NCBI GenBank assembly: GCA_963082975.1
Contig: OY720346.1
Span: 30,622,720-30,686,719 of the forward strand
Source: Labia minor
Taxonomy: Eukaryota; Arthropoda; Insecta; Dermaptera; Spongiphoridae
Direction of reading: 5' to 3'
DNA: 64,000 nucleotides
The translations under genes and the position numbers were made by a program. How positions within the stretch are numbered: position 1 is the stretch's first letter; each line of letters begins with the position of its first letter. The notes below the pieces were generated by a model. That model was given only the letters and a program-made list of their open reading frames with translations, made no database searches and was not told where the DNA came from. Of the stretch, positions 60,601-64,000 are shown piece after piece.

Positions 60601-63507
60601 CGACGATAAGCCAAATGTTTTTCTAACATTCACGATCTTTTCTACTACACCTTTCTTCGAGTTTAGTAGTTGATTTTCATTTCAAGAACATCTGCAATGT
60701 TAGAAAAATATTGTTGAATATGATATTTTTGTATATAATCATGATCTTCCAAGGTTATTATTATTTTTAAATACATTAAATAAATATCGGGACCCCGAGC
60801 CTCGGCTCGGTAATTAAGTTAAAAAAAATAATTCATTAATATTGGGTTTGGCTGGTAATATTAATACCTGATTCCCCGAATCGTCATTTAAATAATAACA
60901 TACAAACAGAAAAGTAGGCGTGTTGATATAAAATATTTACCTGGGATACCGAACTATCGCTCGACCCTTTAACAAATTTATACAATTTATTATGTACTTT
61001 AAAAATTTTACAATTTTCAACAAACTTTTAGTTCGTATATATCTGTGTATCTGTGTGTCTGTCGCCAAAAATTTTCGATTTTTTAAATTTTGATTTCGGA
61101 TTCGAGTAGAGCTTAAAAAAGTGTAAATGTAAAGTGGTCTTGGTTTTTTAAAATTCGGTCAGGTCAAATCGACGGTCAAAGTTGAAAATTTCCCATATAT
61201 TATAACTACTGTAATTAGTGTTATTATAATGTAAAATTATAAAGAAAAAATGTTTAGACATTATTGTAGACATTTTCATTCTGTAAATTAAATAATTTTA
61301 TTTCATTTAAATAAATATATCTATTTTAAAATATTTTTGCTCTCTCTACATTATTTATCTAATTCTCACAATATATTAAGATCATATAAATTGGAATTAT
61401 TTATGCAATTCTGTGAAAAATATGAATAAAAATGCTTCATAGCACTCCCAGATGTTTTAATTATTTATTGCTATTGGGTTTGGCTGATAATATTAATAGC
61501 CGATTCACCGAATCGCCATTCAAATAATTTAAAAGAACATAAATTAAAAAAAAATAGTCATAAAACATTCACCCCTTAAACGTTAAAAGATACATTTAAA
61601 TTATTTGAAATTATTTCTGTAGCTGGAAATTAATTTATTTCAAACCGTCGGTCGGTTCTGCGCCTGCATATGTCAACTTATTTAAAATTTGATATCTACC
61701 TGTTGTCATTCAAAGAATGTTTATGTTTTTATTTTTTTTTTGTTATATTTTTATTATATTTTTAATTTTATTTGTCTAATATTGGCCTTTTTAAATTATT
61801 TATAAAACACTGAAAACATTCAAGATTATATGAATAAATAATTTTAATTTTGATCTCATAATTGGATTTTCATTTTCAAGTAAGTAAGATATTATTATGA
61901 GTGGATTCATAATGTATGGAGGGACACTTCTAGAAATATAGATGTTGGGGCCAAGAACTTTCGACTACCATAGAGCACAGTGATAGATAGATATAACATT
62001 TACAATAATAATATATAATTAATTTACTGATTAAATTAAAGTATATTAAAAGTAAGAACACAAAAACAAATAAATGTTTTATCTAATATACTGATTGAAC
62101 AGCTAGTATAGTATAATATTTTGTATTTACGGAGTCGCTGTATAATAAATTGATGACGTCATTTAATTCTCCTATATTTCGAATAAAGATAAATCTTCTA
62201 AACGTTGTGAAACAATTTCAAATAATATAAATGTATCTATTAATGAAATAAAAAACAAATATGAATATAATATAAATATTTTTAATTTTATTTTAATATA
62301 TATATCTTGCTGGCGATGACTGTGACGTCACATATATACATTTAAATTAAAAAAAACTAATGAAGATGATTTTTTCCAGAGAAGTGATCAATAAAACTCA
62401 ATTTTTCTTTATAAATACTATCTCTTGTGTGAATTTCAAAAAAATTGTTAGAGCGGTTTCTGAGAACCCATTTACATATATACAAACATACAAACAAATA
62501 TACAATTTTAGCTATCATAATAGGATTAGATTTATCAATTGTGTATCTATAGAATGCCAAACTGACCCCATCTTATAAACTCTAATAAATACTAATATTT
62601 AAATTTAGAAAAAGACAAAATTTCAATTTACCATGAGTTCTCATGTAATTTCAAAATATTGTACAGAATCTTTCAGGGAAGAAATTTTCTAGCATGTTCC
62701 ATTTCTTCTATGCCTTCTTCAAGTTTAGTAGTTGAACCACAGTATTAGTAATTATTTTTTTTCAAGAGAACTTAAATTATTAAATGACACATTTAATGAC
62801 AAAATCTTCTCAAAAGAGTCCTTCTCAAATTCTGATAAAATTAAAAATTTAAATTTAAATTTAAAAATAAATTTAAATGATTAAAATCGGTTTCTAATTT
62901 TCAAACATAAAATATGATAAATAAAAAAAAATCAAATTTTTGAAATAGAGAAAAGTATTTTAGTGATTATTATTAGTAATTATTATTTTTATATTTAAAA
63001 ATTTTCAGGTGTGTATGATACTTTCATCACTCTATCATACATTCTCATGTCGATCTGAACGTGATTATTGGTGCTTTCTATCATTTGACTTATTTGGGAT
63101 TGCTCTTAGTTTATTAGCAATCTATGTTTCAGGAATATATTATGCCTTTTGGTGTCATACTGTAAGTTTTTATTCATTATTATTTTTTTTTTATTTATTA
63201 TATTAATTTTGTTTTTGTTTTCTCTAGGAATGGCGCCAATTCTATCTAACAACAGTTTGTTTAATATTTATAATTGCGATGGGAATACAAGTTCCAAGAT
63301 TTGATATTGACAATAATATTAAATTATTAGTATTTGTCCTTTGGGCAGCATATGGTGTTGTTCCTACATTTCATTGGGTACTTATCCTGGGTGGATCATC
63401 TAATCCATTGGTTAAATTATTATTACCAAGAGTACTTGGAATGTACGCTATATCGGGTTTAGCGTTTTTTATTTACCTCACAAAAATACCAGAAAGATTC
63501 TTTTCAG
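42853..63507 (+). CDS. PAQR3: PAQR3 (progestin and adipoQ receptor 3), 5 exons seen, 3' end outside window
   Basis: Exons 42853-42945, 59791-60008, 60076-60232, 63009-63161 and 63228-63507 join in frame to 300 codons. The N-terminal ~75 residues are hydrophilic. Then come NPYIRSGYRGFLSTKMCIE and the family hallmark TNETINIWSHIFGW, followed by hydrophobic helices. The metal-site residues S162/H166 (SSLYHTFSC) and D183 (SFDLFGI) are present. The last helix seen ends in LTKIPERFF. The C-terminal helix with the HxxxH pair is not in the window, so I infer a final exon past 64000; exon 5 ends at a good donor. PAQR3 is a Golgi seven-helix protein that tethers Raf and restrains MAPK signalling in mammals; the insect role is assumed. 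Coding intron 1 is 16.8 kb and repeat-filled. Confidence 0.9.
43029..43730 (+). mobile_element. Tc1/mariner-superfamily element with ~145-bp terminal inverted repeats
   Basis: Flanking TA on both sides (43027-43028, 43731-43732). The ends CAGGGTGATTATAAAAGGAC and its partner stay inverted-repeat for about 145 bases with only a few differences, so the copy looks young. Plus-strand coding pieces read EFCVEIFERIEADETF, KIIFSDESTFHVNGKVN and IWGSENPNASIEHV with DSPKVNVF, the DDE_3-type transposase with the first catalytic Asp. The middle part with the later catalytic residues is missing, leaving only a C-terminal stub (AVAQVTTDMLKRVWQEIDY). Non-autonomous, inside PAQR3 intron. Confidence 0.82.
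44374..44829 (+). mobile_element. mariner transposase C-terminal remnant, cut by an assembly gap
   Basis: Plus strand from about 44600 reads ELLLHPPYSPGLALSNYFLF and NLKKWLGEKRFDFNDET, the last catalytic block and following helix of a mariner transposase (usual form PYSPDLAPSDYFLFP). The Asp in the DLAPSD motif is replaced in this copy, so it is inactive. It is a different subfamily from the element at 41715. The right end is lost in the N run. Confidence 0.65.
44830..45029. other. Assembly gap, 200 Ns
   Basis: Exactly 200 N characters, probably a fixed-size scaffold gap. Real length unknown. Confidence 0.99.
45030..47556. other. PAQR3 intron, AT-rich stretch
   Basis: Simple repeats ((TA)n near 45545, (CT)n(AT)n near 46132-46165) and no family recognised. 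A GC-richer patch at 45950-46070 lacks an ORF. Confidence 0.35.
47567..47950. mobile_element. hAT-like MITE remnant
   Basis: The left end CAGGGGTCGGCAAACTTTTTTA is a textbook hAT terminal repeat. The right side (gggccgcgagccgtagttt) is the matching GC-rich subterminal region with a mutated end (cacaccaccatc-like). No clean target duplication. No coding capacity. Confidence 0.6.
48640..49180 (+). repeat. Rep-C interspersed repeat, second copy
   Basis: Aligns with 24580-25060 over its whole length, including ctcacgtgaaatttgatatg-type and tacctcccttactatcgtc blocks. Nested inside the hAT element at 48376-49749. Confidence 0.65.
49195..49645 (+). repeat. Rep-D interspersed repeat, second copy
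   Basis: Starts after Rep-C, contains two cacttccggt lines, a (CATA)n/(CA)n stretch at 49485-49512, then gaaatctcgaagtcgaaat and the hairpin atacttc-ccttatac-gaagtat followed by a gtaaaaatgg tail. Partial relatives of the tail occur at 54385-54450 and 61020-61100. Confidence 0.55.
49758..51040. other. PAQR3 intron, AT-rich stretch
   Basis: No feature recognised apart from short simple repeats (TTA near 50720). Confidence 0.35.
51070..51400 (-). mobile_element. Diverged relative of the Helitron at 52410
   Basis: Matches in the same order and orientation: the caatcaatatattaaaacc... region corresponds to 52532-52600, and aggtcatgaaacgtaaagat corresponds to 52815-52835, with a replaced middle. 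The terminal CTAG and hairpin are not recognisable. Confidence 0.4.
52184..52291. repeat. Short inverted repeat, 22-base perfect arms
   Basis: agaaatttgaacttggcagg near 52184 recurs as its exact complement (cctgccaagttcaaatttct) near 52271 with an AT-rich loop of about 65 bases. A small MITE or hairpin footprint. The GC-richer stretch just before it (52000-52110) has no recognised coding match. Confidence 0.6.
52410..52896 (-). mobile_element. Compact Helitron, 487 bp, carrying a LINE C-terminal fragment
   Basis: Read on the minus strand it begins TCTATATATATAAAAAAAGG after an A (base 52897) and ends CTAG before a T (base 52409). A perfect 8-bp hairpin (AGAGCGCC-loop-GGCGCTCT, 52420-52438) lies just inside. 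The middle encodes LINE tail residues VRRPIGKRPLGRPRTHRKG and DRDTWRIVIVAAKNFRVP. The last ~200 bases match 8756-8948 of the Helitron in NPAT, so both belong to one family. Confidence 0.78.
53000..53550. other. PAQR3 intron, AT-rich stretch
   Basis: No recognisable content; a 92-codon plus-strand frame here is low-complexity Phe/Ile/Leu and not credible as a gene. Confidence 0.35.
53553..53900 (+). repeat. Rep-A, two direct copies
   Basis: Copies at 53553-53660 and 53795-53895 share gggaccccgagcctcggct, gggtttggctggtaatatta and a second short hairpin (accgagct...). Each starts in a self-complementary GC core (ccgag-cc/tc-ggctcgg). The 135 bases between them recur at 61245-61385, so the order is a fixed part of the family. 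An inverted copy is at 55688-55797. Confidence 0.7.
54197..54360 (-). repeat. Rep-B copy, minus orientation
   Basis: Begins with tcttatcttatcttattatg (the complemented aagat tail), then the complemented tagctagcataat and the complemented agcggtttttgagaacc. Same family as 420-547, 56560-56776 and 62390-62530. Confidence 0.65.
54470..54540 (+). other. tRNA-like segment with Pol III box motifs
   Basis: tagtccagcggttgg resembles an A box and ggttcgaaactcgcc a B box, 35 bases apart, but the cloverleaf stems pair poorly. Probably a tRNA-derived repeat piece rather than a functional tRNA. Confidence 0.3.
54931..55411. repeat. Fold-back region with a near-perfect inner palindrome (55072-55222)
   Basis: Inner arms of about 62 bases (gaactgttttataa... 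and ...ttataaaacagttc) meet around 55147 with a short spacer. Outer arms gaagtgaaaacttct and agaagttttcacttc lie at 54931 and 55397. The outer segments between are only partly related, so this may be two inverted insertions of one repeat. Confidence 0.6.
55480..55800 (-). repeat. Rep-A and adjoining sequence, inverted copy
   Basis: Complement of the block at 1-215 (caccttggggcgct-like core: ccacttggggcgctaaacag) followed by complemented Rep-A with cgagccgaggctcggggtcc. Shows that the window-start repeat and Rep-A are parts of one longer element. Confidence 0.65.
56080..56190 (-). repeat. tRNA-like segment plus Rep-B tail, minus orientation
   Basis: Complement reads tagtctattgggtaaaggca ... 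aggatcgaaaccggcgg, an A-box/B-box-like pair, directly beside the complemented Rep-B end (cttatcttattatgctagct). It parallels the pairing at 54197-54540 but with the order changed. Confidence 0.35.
56560..56776 (+). repeat. Rep-B copy, plus orientation
   Basis: gatgacgtcac, aataaaactcaatttttctt, gttagagcggtttttgagaa, then ttagctagcataataagataag. Aligns with 62150-62530 end to end. Confidence 0.65.
57355..57697. mobile_element. hAT MITE copy 2, 343 bp
   Basis: Same ends as the copy in the La retrocopy (CATGCTTGTCTAAA / TTTAGACACCCATG). Flanks are atctaaaa (57347-57354) and atctaata (57698-57705), seven of eight matching, consistent with an 8-bp duplication. Strings agtgcggcccaaaaccc and ggtccttatagagaggtttt are shared with 15850-16070. 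Confidence 0.8.
58000..58430 (+). mobile_element. Possible decayed retroelement ORF
   Basis: A locally GC-normal stretch with frames such as NIPSNFAQTLTQSKCF and LTKDREKWRLWLMANTD. The DREKWR string is common near the C-terminus of insect LINE reverse transcriptases, but nothing else confirms it. Confidence 0.25.
58520..59570. other. PAQR3 intron, end of the long intron
   Basis: AT-rich to 59250. From 59270 to 59570 there is a GC-richer patch ending in a (CA)n-type run (cacacacacattcatccc) that looks like the end of another interspersed repeat; no second copy in the window. Confidence 0.35.
60787..61510 (+). repeat. Rep-A composite copy in PAQR3 intron 3
   Basis: 60787-60875 repeats the gggaccccgagcctcggctc core. 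60885-60985 repeats the block at 320-420. 61245-61385 repeats 53655-53795. 61470-61520 repeats the gggtttggctg and caccgaatcgccattcaaat strings. It is the longest composite copy in the window. Confidence 0.65.
61918..62106 (+). mobile_element. Truncated Helitron 3' portion
   Basis: tgttggggccaagaactttcg and the following taacatttacaataataat match 8685-8765 of the NPAT Helitron. It ends at cagCTAG|T like the others but lacks the hairpin. No 5' end found. Confidence 0.55.
62150..62535 (+). repeat. Rep-B/Rep-C composite copy
   Basis: Begins with gatgacgtcat and the taatgaaataaaaaacaaat block of Rep-C, then continues into the Rep-B signature gttagagcggtttctgagaa and the ttttagctatcataatagg end. 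It shows Rep-B and Rep-C share a 5' half. Confidence 0.6.
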
Positions 63508-63605
63508 GTAAGAAATTTCTAACTTATTCTATATCGTTTTATGTAGCATTTAGGCTAGTTCACTTTATGGGATTGATATACCTAGCTTCTGGAGACATGT
63601 TTTGA

Positions 63606-64000
63606 ATTAATTATAGTTCATTTACATCTACGAGAGTTTAACTAATTTATGCCAAACAAATAAAAATGAGTTTCTGACTTCCCCTCAATTCGTAAATAGT
63701 TCAAAACTCCATAGGGACTCCTAAATCTGATCATTCACATTAATGTGAACTATAAAATAGAAGGGTATCAAAAAGAACTATTATTATTATTGAAGGGATT
63801 TTTATTAATACACCACATATTTGTATAATCTATTTTATTTAGTAAAATAAATGTATAACTTTTCAACTTCTTATTCTGCAGTAGTTATTAAGTACCGTAC
63901 ACTTGCCCCGACTCAAGCAGACTGAATATTATTATTATTATTCTTTTGTTAAAGACTATTGTTTAATTATTAAAATTATTAATTATTATTTTGTTGGATT
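63606..64000 (+). other. PAQR3 last intron or alternative 3' UTR, cut by window end
   Basis: Follows the stop that would be used if exon 5 read through its donor. Contains AATAAA hexamers near 63660 and 63846. No final PAQR3 exon is visible up to 64000. Confidence 0.4.

Overview
This is a very AT-rich genome window with four spliced host genes (GT-AG introns, many short), long poly-AT and microsatellite tracts, and a dense, nested population of transposable elements. The gene families (an NPAT/Mxc orthologue, a MOV10-type helicase, effete, PAQR3) and the repeat types (Helitrons, hAT and mariner/Tc1 elements, non-LTR retroelements) point to an arthropod, most likely an AT-rich holometabolous insect such as a parasitoid wasp. 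The species assignment is an inference, not something the sequence proves.

Layout. (1) 1567-14309, minus strand: a complete 12-exon NPAT/multi sex combs gene, 2019 codons by joining exons. A Helitron sits in intron 7 and a perfect E2F-type site lies upstream of the start. (2) 14310-18666, divergent intergenic region: a fold-back element, a scrap of a Gypsy-type integrase, a La-protein retrocopy split by a hAT MITE, a LINE 3' ORF remnant and a ~100-bp tandem duplication. (3) 18667-31627, plus strand: a complete 18-exon MOV10-family RNA helicase (907 aa). Intron 8 carries an interspersed repeat and intron 9 a LINE lying between two (TTA)n tracts. (4) 33325-35401, plus strand: a complete 6-exon effete/UBE2D ubiquitin-conjugating enzyme (147 aa), followed by a long AT-rich tail. 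(5) 42853 to the window end, plus strand: PAQR3. Its coding exons 1 and 2 are separated by a 16.8-kb intron full of repeats, and the last exon probably lies beyond the window. A possible non-coding first exon lies near 39.5 kb.

How the genes relate. They are not an operon or a pathway cluster. NPAT organises histone-gene transcription, MOV10 acts in RNA silencing and RNA turnover, effete is a general E2 enzyme, and PAQR3 is a Golgi membrane protein. The striking feature is the repeat layer. Small Helitrons carry the 3' coding end of a non-LTR retrotransposon, and related copies or remnants recur. There are two copies of one hAT MITE with 8-bp duplications, a young-looking Tc1/mariner derivative with ~145-bp terminal repeats, and several families ending in hairpins whose stems seem conserved in structure rather than sequence. 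All exon joins were made by eye from splice sites, frame and family resemblance. No database was searched.
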